Shown: positions 36,828 through 49,830, numbered from the stretch's first letter. The stretch: 64,000 nt of DNA from Scortum barcoo (GCA_023238725.1 CM041545.1:20427501-20491500), one strand, 5' to 3'. Notes: generated by a model not told the origin, from the letters alone. Program-made: numbers and translations.

Positions 36828-37342
36828 GTCTCATCAGAATTGGACCTTCTGTGTTTCTGGCCTTTGAATAGTCTTGGGGATAAATTAGCTTTTGAATTGG
36901 CTGATGAGGAAGTAAATGGCCAAAGATGCACCATTCAGAACAGTCTATTTAAACATTCAAAACTTTTTTTGTCATTTGATTTAAACAATGTGGCCTCGTT
37001 TTTTCATTTAACTTGGTATCACTTTCTATATTTGCATTTTATTAATCAAACATCACTAAAGCCCTGAGATTTTGGGCCTCTACATGATCCACCTGCAATA
37101 CAAATTGTTCACCTATATAGCTATACCTATGTACAATATACAAAACAATGTGCAATATACAAAATAATGTTTTAAAGTTTTGCTGAGCTGGTATTTGTTC
37201 TCGGCCTTTCTGTGAACATCTTGTGGTTGTGTACTTTATTCTGAAGTTGTGTGTCCTGTTGATTGCTAAAAATGTGGCGGCTCATCTCAAAGAGTTTATC
37301 CCTAAAGAATAAACTTGTACAACAACCTACAGTTTAAAAAAT
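36828..37342. other. Gene-free sequence
   Basis: AT-rich, containing a short near-duplication, CAATATACAAAA, near 37131-37165. Confidence 0.4.
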
Positions 37343-37369
37343 AAAAGTCTCAAAAGTCTCAAAAGTCTC
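37343..37369. repeat. Three tandem 9-bp units (AAAAGTCTC)
   Basis: Three consecutive AAAAGTCTC units, directly preceding the interspersed repeat fragment. Confidence 0.9.
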
Positions 37370-37380
37370 TGACTCTGCCT

Positions 37381-37470
37381 CCAGGGTGCACGAATGTCTG
37401 CACAAACTTTCATGTAACTCCATCCAGTCGTGTTTGAGATATTTCTCTTTAGACCAGCAGTGCTAGCGTG
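37381..37470 (+). mobile_element. Fragment of the abundant percomorph repeat
   Basis: GCACGAATGTCTGCACAAAC, TTTCATG, CCATCCAGTCGTGTTTGAGA and TATTTCTCTTTAGACCAGCA follow the order of the family seen at 12369-12470 (same orientation) and 18120-18472 (opposite). Only this end of the element is present. A weaker possible piece of the other end lies at about 38020-38090 (GCTAACATACTGATGCTTAG). Confidence 0.65.
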
Positions 37471-38477
37471 TCTAAAAATACTCTTAAACGATGACTGATC
37501 TTAAACAAAGTCCAACTGAGCAGGTGAAATTAACTTTCCCAGCATCGAGAATGATATTCGAGATCTACCTCGACCTTTACAACTTTTCCCTTTGTATCGC
37601 ATTAAATAACCCACCTACTGTGGCACGCAGCGCCGCATTATTGATGTGGCCTGACTGAGGCGCTGCATAGGATTTAATCCCCACTTGACTGGCAAAATGG
37701 AAACTGCTTAGAGTTTTTTTTTTTTTTTTACACCTGCAGATCACACATGCTCTTGTCAAATTAAATCACACTTTTCATTTCCAACTCGAGTCAAGTCTTC
37801 CCAGCTTAAGTCCCTGCCGGACCACAGCATTTAATTACACTCAATTACTGAGTACTCAAGCGTGTAAGAAAGTGCCGTCGACTATCTATCACTGACCTTG
37901 ACTCGCTCACTCACTCCTGACCCGTCTGTCTGCCTCTGTCATCGTGTTGTAACTCACATTGTAATTGAAGCATATGTTTCTGTCGCTAAGTAATAATATT
38001 ATACAATATTAATGGGTCAAGTACAATGTTTATACTGCAAATTGTATTTGCTAACATACTGATGCTTAGCATTGTCGCCATAGTTTAATATTTGAAAGGA
38101 ATAGTGACAAATTCTTTTTAAAAAATGTAAGTCTGCTGTTGTCAGTACTGCAAACATGCACAGGTATGTTAAATAATGTTGCACAAAAGTGAGTATGAAA
38201 TTGAGAGTATGTGATCATTTTATAAATTAACTTTCAGCAGATGATTCTTCATTTGTTTCTTCTTTATGTTCGAAAGAGTCTTGATGTAAAAGTAAAACAC
38301 ACAGACCATTAAATGCCATTGAGTGCAACCTTTGTCTACTTACTGGTGACTATTTTTGATTTTAAAATGTTTTTGCTGCTAGCAAGCAGACAGCAGGCGT
38401 TGACCATTTCCAAAGCAGCTGCAGAGCAGGATCAGACTCCCATTGGCTGCAGGGCGAAACAGGAAGTAAGAATACTA
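37471..38477. other. Gene-free sequence
   Basis: T16 at 37714-37729. No gene recognised. Confidence 0.4.
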
Positions 38478-38683
38478 AATACAGATTGGTGCCAAATTAA
38501 AAGAATGAACAATATCAGGTGTATTAGTAAAGTGTTTGGCCACCACAAACCGCCAAGACAGCCTCACTGCTCCTTCGCAGAGACTCTCAGGGACTCTCCA
38601 AAAGTCCCACTCATGTGACATCGTGGTGAGATCTGCCATATGACTCACATCATTTTCACACTGATCAAACCAGTGTGCCACTA
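38478..38683 (-). pseudogene. Tc1/mariner transposase relic, C-terminal end (minus orientation)
   Basis: Read on the minus strand, one frame gives HWFDQCENDVSHM, then a scrambled stretch, then VPESLCEGAVRLSWRFVVAK. This corresponds to EWFDEHENDVNHM and VESMPRRIEAVLAARGGPT of the Tc1 family also seen at 22616-22850. The segment with the SPDLNPIE acidic residue and the K/E-rich helix is deleted between them. The 3' non-coding end (TTTTAATTTGGCACC on the minus strand) matches the other copy. Non-functional: no terminal inverted repeats, and the N-terminal DNA-binding part is absent. Confidence 0.78.
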
Positions 38684-38807
38684 ATTTATTCAGGTTTTTC
38701 CCCTTTTTGCTCTTTGTTGCCGTTCCCTGCCTGTCCACCAGATGCCCTCAGACTTTCTCTCCTGACCTGATCGCTTAACTCACCACATCCAGCCTCCCTC
38801 TTAACCT

Positions 38808-38894
38808 GCAGTAACCCCCTCCCATCATTTCCTGTCACCTGACCATCCCCGCCCACCTGCTCACCTGTGTCATATCCCCCAATCACCCTGTCAG
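38808..38894 (+). repeat. Pyrimidine-rich repeat, copy 2
   Basis: Second copy of the segment at 35206-35272 with an insertion between CACCTGAC and CTGCTCACCTGT. It lies 124 bp beyond the Tc1 relic. Confidence 0.5.
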
Positions 38895-41800
38895 TATTTA
38901 CACCAGCCAATTTTGCAACCTGAACCCTTTAACCTTTACCCAGAAATCTGGAACATGTTCATGATATTTATGAAGCACAATGAATTAGTAGTTTCTTTGA
39001 ATGATTTCAAGTGTATAAAAAAATGATAAGAGAAATATCTGGGTGTGTGTGTGTTCATGTTCCCATGTACTTTATTTCCTATGGTGCATCCACAACAACA
39101 CTCCCCGGAGCCTCGCCATTATTACTCCTGCGTCCAACATGCCTTTTGTCCAAACACTGAATTATTCACAGTGCCGATGGATGCACAGCTGGCCTACTCT
39201 GCTTTTTATTGTTTTAACTCTGTTTCTGCAGACGAGAGAGACCACAGGCGAGCTGCAACACAGAGTTCATCTGTCACTTAAAGTCAACACACTCTCTCTC
39301 TGCAGCTCTGGCTCCTTTCATCCTGAATATCTCAGGTTTGATGTAGAGGATTTATCCCCCCCCAAAAAATGAAGCTTCTTTATTTTCTTCCTTTTTGAAC
39401 TCGGGATGTTTGCTCCCATATGCTCCCATACGCGTGAACAAAGCTGTATTTGCATGAATGCACCGGAATGAAACTCATTTTCATTTCAATTCCACTCCCT
39501 TTGCTGACAAAATATAACTCTAATTCTGCTCATTGTGGGATTTACTGATAAGTTTAAGATACCCTCATGCTGTATGTTGGTCAGTAAATAAACCTGGAGG
39601 AAGCAGTTTAGAGTGAGTGCAGTGAAAGAAATAAAGACGAGAGAAAGAGACAGTGGAAAAGTGTGAAAAGTGAGACAGAGGGAGAGAGTCCTGAGAGAAT
39701 GGGAGACGGTTTGAAGAGGCAAATACCCACAGTTGGTAGCAGGAGGTGGGAGGATAAACAACAAAGAGAATCTTTCCTTGGCAGCTATGGGAGAGAGCAA
39801 AAGTAAAAAAAAATACAGAGAAATAGAGTCTAGGATCCAGCTGAGTGTTTAAGCACGGAGAAGAGGGAGGAAGCAGGGTGAGAATAAATATAATATGCCC
39901 CGTATCACTCTGTCTCGCTGCACCATCTTTTCTCTGTTGTGGTGGCGGCACAAGGGGAGGCAGGGGAGGGGTGGAGAGGCCGCCTGTGGTTGAGCGGTTG
40001 GTCGGGGAAAATCTGTATCACTTGTGAGCCTACAGCAACGATTTCCCAGATAATGCTCAGTATCATCTCCACGTGTGTGTGCTGTATGTTTTGTAATAGT
40101 ATACGAGTGTTTTCCTGGTTGTTCTCATGTGCCTCTGAGATTTCCAATAACTGCGTCATTGGGCTCCTAATGAAACATGCCGCTTCGCACTGTTATCTCT
40201 TCATGCTTGGTCGACAATACGCCTTGGATTAAAAAAAGAAATGCAATGTCCTTCCTGCTCAGTCATCCTGTATTAATATCTGGAAAATACAGCTTAAAAG
40301 TGGCAAAAAATAACATGGAAATAATTACTTTTACCCCAAGTAAATAATAATAATAATAATAATCACTGTAGAGCTCATTTTCATTCACTTTTGTATAAAA
40401 TGAATTAAACCTAATACTTCAAAAATGAACAGTCGCGTGTGAGAATGAACCAAAAGTATCTGAAACACACTAAAGTTGAATGAGTTGGGATTAAAGCTGC
40501 ATGTGTCTTAAGTTTTTTTCCTCTGGAAACACAGCCCAGAGTCACTGTCTGTAAGCAGTTTATTTTGATGCAAATTTCAACATACAACGCCTTTTTTTTT
40601 TCTTCCACAAAATATTCCCTTCTTATCAAATGTACACACATGCACAAAATTATTCATATATTCAGGCTTTCATATCTCGCGCCCACATGCAAAGACAGTC
40701 GCGCGCACACACCAGCACCCTTGCAATTATGTGCTCTATCATGTGTTACAGCTCGGCTCTGTGGGGGGAAAGAGTAGAAGAATAAAACTAGATGGATTCA
40801 GTGAACGAAAGTTGTTGTTTTATTTTGTTTTCTTTTTTATAAAAGGCGGCAAAATACAAACAAAAAGTGGCCCGAGGCTGCTGCTTAAATCATACAATTA
40901 GCCAAAGAAGACTCCTAACTCAGAGTTTGATTCAAAATAAAAGTGAAAAAACCCACACACAGAATAAAAACTGCTAATAAATCCTCACCTGTCGCACCTA
41001 CTCTCACCTGTCTAAACCTGAAAACATGTGAAGCAGCTTTTCTAAAAATATTGCATGTGTAGTTTGCCTGAAAAGCTGTGAATATAAAGAGAGAATAAAT
41101 GAGTTGAGTAGATGACTGGGTGCTTCTCGAAAGAGGGTTTCCAGGACAGCAGCGAGGAAGTGAGATGGGCAGCGTCAGGATCTTAGACAAGGGAGACATT
41201 AACGCACTTTCAGTGGTTGCTGCATCACTGATCATCACCGTGACTTTGAAATTTAAGGATAAAGAAATCTGTGACATTATAAAAAGTGTTCTACTTTATC
41301 TTCTCTTCTAATTGATTTATGACATAAAGCTAGTCTAAGCTATCTATATTCCCAAAATGAGGGAGGAGGAAATGATTTGTACATTTCCTGAGGCAACAAC
41401 AATGTTTATTTTGCTTTTTAGAGGCAAAACACGCTCAACAAGCAAATATCATGGCTGAACAAACAAAAAAACTTTGTGCACCACAAAAACTACACCACTG
41501 TACGATTTTAAAAAATAGATTTTGATTAATTGCTCACAGGAAGGCCAGGATCTTAAAAAAAAGGGAGAATGAAAGCCTCCGAGCCTGAAGTAGAAAGAAA
41601 ATCCAAGTTGACTTTCTGAAAATGAAAAGCACTGAGAGGGAGCTGAAGAAAACATGCAAATGTGCTGCTTTTTTTCTTCTGGGATAGCAGCTCTCATTAC
41701 CACCTATTAGCCCCAGTCTACATTAAACAACCTCCCTCATTATTTTGGGCCACTGCCTTAATTAAGTTGTAGCTTGTGAGATCTATTGCCGAACGCTAAC

Positions 41801-42228
41801 ATGGGTCTCGAGCTAACTTTACTGTAAACAGTCTCTGTTTGAAGATATATCATTATCATGGGTGAGTTTTTTTTTAACGCAGATCTACCGTGGCGGCTTT
41901 GTTCTGAATCTGTATAATCTGTCATTTACTCTGTGATGGATATAATCTTTGGCTGATGTTACAAATGCTGGAAAAAAGCAGCAGCAGCAGGTCATGTTTG
42001 CTTTTAAGTGGGGTTTTATGGTATTTTTTTTTCTTACTGGGTGTGTGGGTGGTTTCCTCACCTGCAGCACAGCGACGGTGTGCACAACTGTTGCGTCGCC
42101 ATCTTTCGCGAAGAGGTTTTAATAGGCAATCTCAGAATCTCACCGTCTGCGTGGGTGTAAATATGTTTACGTTTGTTTTAATATGCAGGAGAAAAACCTG
42201 CAGGACTGTACCGGAGAACATACAGCTC

Positions 42229-42232
<4 letters not shown>
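38895..42232. other. Gene-free sequence
   Basis: No gene recognised. (ATA)n microsatellite at about 40343-40363. The minus-strand open frame at 39565-39951 is a composition artefact of a purine-rich plus strand. Confidence 0.4.

Positions 42233-42270
<38 letters not shown>
42233..42270. repeat. (TG)19 microsatellite
   Basis: Thirty-eight bases of perfect TG. Confidence 0.97.
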
Positions 42271-42271
<1 letters not shown>

Positions 42272-44995
42272 ATACCCATTTGTGTGGGCAATGCCACCCA
42301 GCATCACCTCACTTTGTGACTGAGGATTAATGAGGTGTGTTTATCTGTCTGCACCCTGCACACCACAGCCTCGGGTTTCCCTAATCAGGGTTCAGGTGTG
42401 GTTTTCTCCGCCGCCCAGCTGCAGAATGCTGAGGAGGTTTGGTCACCGTGCATCAGTGTGTCTGTAAATGCACACCGTTCCCTTGTCTCCCATTGATCTG
42501 CTGGTTTTTTTTTGTTTTTTTGGGATGTAATGCTAAATGTTATCAGCTAAATGTTCACACAGAGCAGCTTTATCTAAAGTCGGCTGCGACACAACAAGAA
42601 GGTGGAGCTAATTAAAAATAATGAGCTATGTACAGTTTCCTGGTCAAATCTGTTATTGATATTATGAATTGAATGAACGCATTGATTCAGAAAGTCACTA
42701 TAACATACTGGTCAGCTCCTACAGACATCTGAACTCGTTGCAGTAGAAAACACACGGCTGTCACTAATAACATGATGCAGATGGCTCCTCTTTAAGTGAA
42801 ATATGAACACCTGAATGTAAAAGAGCAACCTGTGATCAACACGTCTATCATCTAAAGATAAGGACGTGGAGGGATATTAATAGACTGGTTTGCCACTCAG
42901 CAGGTGATGATGTGTTTGAACGCTGAATAAAACACATGATGCAAAGTTTCTAAGGTTTCCATCTGTGTTTAAATGGTGCGTTATGGAATATCTGATTGAG
43001 CCGTTTTCGCAGCATTTTGACTCGTCGTGACGGGCGAAGCACAGGTGTTGTTCGTAACATTAACGATGACAGCGAGCCCATGTGTGCAATGATCACAGGA
43101 CCCTTCAAATCGATGCATTAGCCATCACCTGTGCTTGTATCTGTGTGCATTTTCACGGTGTGTACGAGTGTGTACGCCTCACCTCAGTTATTATCCATGG
43201 ACGCAGCAGCACAGCCACGGTTACTAGTTAGTTTTCTCTCTTTGTGCGAATGTGTAATTGGAATTACAGTTATTGTGAAAGTGCAAAAGGTTGCTGACAC
43301 CGAAGCTGCTTTAATACAGAGAAGAGGTGCAGCACAGTGGAGTCGAACTAATAAGCAGATCAGTTCTGTAACTACATGAAAAGTTCTCTTTATATATATA
43401 TATATATACAGTAAAATGTCTCATCTGCTGGAGAAAAACTAAGCAGACAGCAAACAGAGAGAGCTACAGTGACGAGCTTTAGTGTTGTCATGCACCAATA
43501 AAAGAAGTGATTCAGTTTGTGGAGTATAAATGTCATTTGACATGACTCACGCAAGAGAAATATTAATTTTGGTGCCTTGGCGTGTTCACAAAATGTTACA
43601 ACAATTAACTGACCCTGAGTCGGCTCCCTGTGTAATTCATGACTCTCTAACATGACTCATATCTTTTCCTTCAAATCTGATATCTTTTTAACTGCTCTCT
43701 GAACTGTGTCCAAAATGAAAGAAAGTGATCAAAGTAAATGTCTTTTAGATTAAATAGAGACTTTTTAAAAAACTCTAGTAAAAAGATACACTAAAATCTA
43801 AAAGTAAAAGATAAAAAGTACACTGCGCTTAAAGTCCACAAAACACGGTGAACACGGTGCACGGGGAGTTCAAGTCACCTCTGTGCTTTCATTTTAATTT
43901 AATGAAAAAAGAATGAAAATATTGGATGAGTCACTTTATAAATGAAAAAGAAAAAAGGAGAAAATGTCTAGACCAATTTTTTCTTATTGCTGTCGCTGTA
44001 CATTTTTATGAGCTGTTATGCTCTAACATTTGTTAATAAAAATCATACATAGTATTTGTCAGAGTAATTCAAAGTTTTTCACCTCAAATCTGACCGAATC
44101 TGCAGAATATATTTAATGAAACATCAAGGATTGTTTTTATAATGAAAATCAACTACTGGTGAATTAGCAGCAGTACAAAAAGTAGAAGGAATAATGAATC
44201 CAGCAGCATTTTTTTACTGAATTTACTGAATATTCATATTCATCACATTTACTGAATGAGTTTAGATGTGCAACCTATGTTGTAATGGACTTTGTTACAA
44301 ACCAGCAAGATCATTTTAACGTATTTTTTCATTTTAATGTATATTTAAATATACTTATATAAGGTTGTGCATGTGCAATCAGTCAGCATGTCCAGAGGTC
44401 TTTCTAAGAACATAGCAGATTTAATTATGTAGGTGTATTTGTTCAGCATATGACATGAAATCAAACTGGAAATTGCAAAACCCGGCTAACGGGGCTAACA
44501 GTGTCAGTGTGTAAGATCAAAAAGAGGTGTTTCCTCGTGTGTTATTTTCCTGTAATGGTTTGTCTCCTTTGACACTGAGCCACCACGCATGGATTAAACC
44601 AGCTAATAAATAAATAACATGTTCCCAATGTGATGAAAATTTCAGCGGCCTTGAAGGGAAAAACTGACGAAATTACACCCTAAATGTCATTTAACACAGA
44701 TTCTGTAATTGCGTTCCCACTGTTTCATCCAGGCTCGCTCTGTGGTCCAAAACAGTGTGAGCTCGTCTCCCAAGTGATGCTGTAAGGAGGATGCTGAATC
44801 ACTGTTAATTAAATAACGTAAATGAAAAAAAAAATATATATATACATGACCCAGAGGCTTACTGAAGGGTAAAATCAGAAGAAAAGAGTTGCTGAATTTG
44901 TTATATAATTAGGAGATCATGTGGAGGTTCAGAAAAGATTCATGCATTTGATTTATTTTCTGTTCTTTCGTGGTTATTATCTGATATTTCCTTTT
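42271..44995. other. Gene-free sequence
   Basis: (TA)n at 43390-43408. A/T-rich tracts around 44826-44845. No gene or named repeat recognised. Confidence 0.4.
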
Positions 44996-45018
44996 ACATA
45001 CATATGTATATATATATT

Positions 45019-45063
<45 letters not shown>

Positions 45064-45065
45064 GT
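44996..45065. repeat. (TA)n microsatellite, imperfect
   Basis: About 70 bp of TA dinucleotides with CA, TG and TTTA interruptions. Confidence 0.92.
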
Positions 45066-47924
45066 CATACACATATTCTACCTGACATTTGTACCTGACA
45101 GAAACCAGCCATGCAGTGTGAAAGTGAATAAGAGAGCTGGGTAATCTCTGCTGTGGGTGAGAAGCACAGCTGAGCTCACCAGGAGCTGATCTGGAGGAGG
45201 GTCAGCATTATTTTCTGCAACTCTACCGGCTCCTCTCTAATTAATGTTGTAAATTAACAGTCGTCGGTGTATTAGCGGTGGCTGCATTGTGGTGATGGCA
45301 GTGGCGTTACAGCAGGGTCAGATTAAGACCCGTGGGCCCCCGAATGTTTCATGTTAAAGGACATTGGATTGAAATTAGTGTGCACAGTAATGACATGAGC
45401 ACAATGTGAAATAACATCTTATCTTCTGAGGGCAACTATAGGAGACTGTTTTATTTATTCATTTGTTTTTTTGTTTGTTTTAATGTGGTGGGTGCTCTGT
45501 ACTGTGGGATTACCACTAGTAACTAACAGTACTTTCAGCTTGGGTTGGAGAACGAAGAAAAAAAAAAGAAAAGAGGTGGGTGGAGCAGAAAAGTTTGGTT
45601 AAAAGCGAGAGCTTAAGTCTGCACCGCTGTGTTTGTATAAGTGAGAACGGAGGCTCAAGGGAGCACAACTATTATGAGCACCAGGAGGAAATGAGAAGTG
45701 GTAGTATGCAATAAAAAGTGCTCAAAGGGGGAGAAATTGAATTTTGCTGTTATGCAGTAAAGCTGCTCTGTACTAACTCACTTGGAGCAGATTTATCCAA
45801 ATCTCCTTTTTTTATTCATATCCACCAACAGAGTGCAGTGAGAGTGTGTCACAGTGAAATTATCTCATGCAGTGCATAGCATTGCCTACAACTCTGTCTC
45901 TGAGGGATTACATTTATATACCACTAATTTTTGGGCCAAAGACGCTTGAGGGAGACTTATTTGCCAGCTGGATTATGTGTGGTGGCAATGTTTTCAAGTG
46001 TAGGAAGTCCAGCGTTTCTCTGCTGCACACGAGTTGTCTGGGTGGATGGTAGGCTTGCAACGGTTGCACGTCAAATATGATGGTTCCTATTGACAGAGCC
46101 AGAATATTTCCTTAAACTTACCTGAGAGCTTTGAGAAACATAACCATAAAAAGTGGTAAACACAAATGAAATATGCTGTTGTATTATTATAGTGAAGATT
46201 TTGCATGCATCAGGGACATTTTGTGTGAATATTTTGCAACTTGCCTGATCCTTTCAACACACTCCTGCATTGTGTTGCTAAGAAACATAACTAAAAATAT
46301 ACTATGCTGTTACAAATCACAAATGTAATTTCTATGAGACATGCATTCATACATAAAAATCACTACTGCAGATTCTGCAATGTCAAAGTTGGGAACTTGT
46401 TACATATCTGTGAAAAAAAAGCACTTAATATCACAGATGAAGCTATTATAAGATCACTTATTCCTCTAAGTGATTCCACTGTGTAACCTCTTAACTTTAG
46501 TGTGTCTTTCAAAATAATAAAGACAGAGCGAAACAGTTTGAGTATCTGTTCATCTCCAGCCTTGTTAAATCGGAGCCGCGTCGCTTTAATGTGCTTTTTA
46601 AGGCCATTCGAGTAGCAACGGGGCAATTAAGATGAAATTCTAATGATAAGTCTGCTCACTTTACAGCTGATCCTTTCAGCGTTATACTGACACAGCAAAA
46701 AAAGATGGTGCATTGTTAAACATATTCACATTTGGCTCCCCTAAGGCGAGCGGCTCTGCACAAACTGTTTAGGTAAGAGACCGGGATAATTCCTGAACTC
46801 CTGGCACTCTCTTCTGAGCTCGCTGCCTGCCCCGCCGAGAGTCTCATATAAAAAAGGGGAGGGAGCTGTTTTTGCTGTCCCACATCAACTGGCCTACTTG
46901 ATGGGGATACAAAGGCGGAGAGGAAAAGAAGGAAGAGGAGGGATGAATATCGCTCTGGGATTCGCGCTGAATAGGGAGGAGGATTGTTGCTAACTCCTAC
47001 GAAATCTCTCCTCGTTGTCGTCTCATGCTGAATTGAGGGATTCACACAGAATCGAGCGACAGATGTGAAAGAATAGATAATAAAGTGAAACAAAACTGCT
47101 ATTTAATTTTAACACAATGTCCATTTGTCTTTTTTTTTTTTTTCAACAGGCCCAAGCCAGGTTGATGTCTCGCCAAACCCCCGTACAAACCTAAAAAGAT
47201 AGAACATGGTGTGCTCTAAATTTTAACCAGCGAACTGATAATGATTGCGTGTGAACATTGTCTTTGTGTTAACATTTTTATGAGGTTTAAAGTTAGGCAG
47301 GCTCAGTCTGGTTCGAACTAGTTCCCGTCTTCTTCCTTCTTCTGCCTCGCCGAGCTCAAAGCCTGTTTTAAGGAGAATATGAACGAAACACAGCCCAATT
47401 AGAAAGCGACGGAGCCAAAATGAAGGTTGGTTTTGAAGAGAAGTAAAAATAAAGTGTAATCCACTGGCAATGAATCATGAGAGAGCGTGACAGCGTGCGA
47501 CGGCGTGAGCGTGTTTGTGGTAAAAATACAAAGAAGAAAGTCGAGAGCGTCTGTTTCTTCACAAGATTTTATCCAAAAGCGTGTCGACTGCGCGAGGCGA
47601 GGTGCTACACATCCAGCGTATGTTGCTCCAGCTTCATTAAAGCAATTTATTGAATGACCAGAAAAACAGAGAAACCTGCGTGATGTAACATGATGCAATA
47701 ATGTGCAATGAACTAAATTACTGGCTTTTGTTTCAGTTTGTCTCGCCTCAGTTCTTGGGCATCTTTCCAGCCCATCCTTCGCAGTGTGTTGTATTGTTCT
47801 GCAACATTTTACACCCCAGAGCAGAAATATTTAGCATACAAAACATTACTATATACTCTTCACAGTCCATATAAAACTAGAAATTACAGCCACAGAAACT
47901 ATGATAAACTTTGAGATTATTACC
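45066..47924. other. Gene-free sequence
   Basis: No gene or repeat family recognised. T14 at 47130-47143. 46716-47093 is moderately G+C-rich and open on the minus strand (125 codons) but matches nothing I know. Confidence 0.4.
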
Positions 47925-48013
47925 AATATTTAACCCTGTCAGTGAGAACATTTGATTTTTCCTTTAAAATGTTTACCGTGCTAATGTTTGCCATCTTTTT
48001 TTTTTTCAACACA

Positions 48014-48701
48014 TGTTACGGCCTCTGCAGGGGGGGGGGATGCATCACGGGTCCTCTCCCTCCTCTTGCTGATGCGGTCCGCAGACGCTCCGGTCTCCTG
48101 TTCCCAGGATTGGTCGAGGGTGGACCCAACCTGGTTTCCACCTCCTTCCCTCGTGGTGGACGTCATCGATCCAGCCAGCCAATCCGCTGGTAGCCGGGGA
48201 GTTTTGAAAAGGACTGCTCCTCCTGTCTGCACCCGGCGCGGCTGTGCTGTGCTGTTAGAGCTCAGCTTGCCATTGAGGCGCCGTGAATTGGCTTTGTGTG
48301 TGTAAGATTGTATCTTATGTGATGAATTGTGATGTACCTGCAGAAGTGTACTAGGTAGCTTTCCGGGTGATCTTGTGGTTGTGTTATCACTCGTGTTTTC
48401 TGTTCCTTTTGTTTTGTTTTGTTATTTGGCTGTTGGCCACAGTTGCCCTTATTTTGGTGACTTGTGGTTTTTGTTCTTATTTTGGTATACTTATGAAGTC
48501 TTATTAGCTTGCTCTGTGAGTTTCTGTTAGAGTGGGATTTTCTTTTCTTTTTGAGTGATTGTCCGGCAATCCCCTCCGCCGTTTTCTTGTGATGTTTTTT
48601 TATGATCAGGAGGGGGCTACTAACAAATAAACGGCCTTATATCTGCCCGCTACACCGGCTTATGTTTCTCCCTTCACCCTAGACTTCTTAGGGACGTAAC
48701 A
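48014..48701 (+). mobile_element. Solo LTR, Ty3/Gypsy-type (688 bp)
   Basis: The element begins TGTTACGG and ends GGGACGTAACA, giving 7-bp terminal inverted repeats (TGTTACG…CGTAACA) with the canonical TG…CA ends. It is bounded by a perfect 5-bp target-site duplication, ACACA (48009-48013 and 48702-48706). Only one LTR lies between the duplications, so the internal region was lost by recombination between the two LTRs. A polyadenylation signal, AATAAA, lies at 48626-48631. The 5-bp duplication and the terminal words fit a Ty3/Gypsy LTR; another LTR class is possible. Open frames inside (47942-48305) are not genes. Confidence 0.88.
48626..48631 (+). promoter_or_regulatory. AATAAA polyadenylation signal in the LTR
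   Basis: It lies 70 bp before the LTR end, a usual position for the R-region signal of an LTR. Confidence 0.55.
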
Positions 48702-48765
48702 ACACAACATAACTTGTATGACTTGACAATCATTTTTTCTCTTTGACATACTGCCCTGGAACAGC

Positions 48766-48773
48766 TGACGTCA
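48766..48773. promoter_or_regulatory. Perfect CRE palindrome TGACGTCA (repeat copy A)
   Basis: Exact CREB/ATF consensus in the right half of the old repeat. Conserved at 53020-53027 in copy B. Confidence 0.4.
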
Positions 48774-48830
48774 TTTGATCGATGACCTTGAGGAGCTAAC
48801 CACAGGTTTCACAAGCAGAGTTCACTCTTT

Positions 48831-49830
48831 ACTTTATTCTGATTCTGTGAAGAGTCGAGCCACAACAGGCTTTTTTTTTCATTTATGCAACCTCACTCCC
48901 CAACACCAGTAAACAAACTTTGATGAGTAAAATGAATTCCCCTTTAAGTTACAGTATTGAGCCTCCAGTGTCTGCCTTGGTGGAGAAGGCGGATAGTTCC
49001 CAAAATGTCGAACTATTCCTATACTATTAAATGTCAAAGAAACCTAGAAATATCTTCAAAGCGTATCCACGTATCTCAAAGTCAAACACACCCACATTAA
49101 GCCTAAGTGTCACTTTTTATTTTGCAGTGCATCTACACAGACGTACATGTGTGCACCTGACTGAAAGCAACAAAAGCTAGCGGTATTGTTGTCCCACGTA
49201 ACATCAGACATAGATGAGAAAGATCACTGAGTGCACAACCTGATGAGATTAATATAAATGAATGTATTTCAGTCTGCGTGAGCACCTCAGGATCAAAACG
49301 TAGCACTCTTGGGCTTCTCTCTAACCGAACAGAGACCCACAACAACCTTTTAATTTTCGCTCTCACAGTAACTTGACACTGATTTCGATGCACGTTGTGA
49401 GTGCGTATCACTAATTCATGCCCACGAGGTAAGAACATAAATGACTCATGACACCGACAGGGCTTTGTAGAATCGCCCAACAGTGAACTGGCACTTTCAT
49501 GAGGGTCAGTTTATAACAAGGTGATGAAAAATGGGGGCAAACGAGGGGGCGGTCGGATTGTGGACCTGTGGCAGTCCCGGTTAAAGAGCAGAGAGGCACA
49601 TCTGCACGAGTGCAAAGTTTGTTGTCTGTGTGTGCAGGATAAATGTCAGTCCCTCCTGCTCTCCTCTTCACTCTAGCTTTGTGCATTTAATTTCAGGAGG
49701 CAGCTGACAGCCAATTATCCGCTCAGTCGTGCAGACAACACGTTGGACTTCAGCCTAGGAATGGTAAAAAAATGAGAAACCAGCAACTCCGTTCACAAAC
49801 CGGCTTCTCTCTAATCTCACGGAGGGGATG
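48831..49830. other. Gene-free sequence
   Basis: No gene recognised. The short stretch CCCAAAATGTCGAACTATTC near 49000-49020 resembles a common percomorph repeat, but too little remains to be sure. Confidence 0.4.

Larger units (their letters stand above)
47925..48830 (+). repeat. Old unnamed repeat, copy A, split by a solo LTR
   Basis: The left half (about 47925-48013) contains ATGTTTACCGTGCTAATGTT. The right half (about 48702-48830) contains CTTTGACATACTGCCCTGGA and ACAGCTGACGTCATTTGATC. Both halves align in order with a second copy at 52690-53070. Remove the LTR and the two copies line up through the insertion point. I cannot name the family or see its ends. Confidence 0.7.

Noticed and set aside
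39565..39951. 128-codon minus-strand frame
   Set aside because: Serine/leucine/proline-rich translation of a purine-rich plus strand. Compositional.
47281..47330. GGTTCGAACTAG resembling a tRNA or SINE polymerase III B box
   Set aside because: The B box consensus ends in CC rather than AG, there is no A box at the right distance, and no cloverleaf can be drawn.
47942..48305. Overlapping 83-105-codon frames on both strands
   Set aside because: They lie across the boundary and inside the solo LTR and do not encode retroelement proteins.
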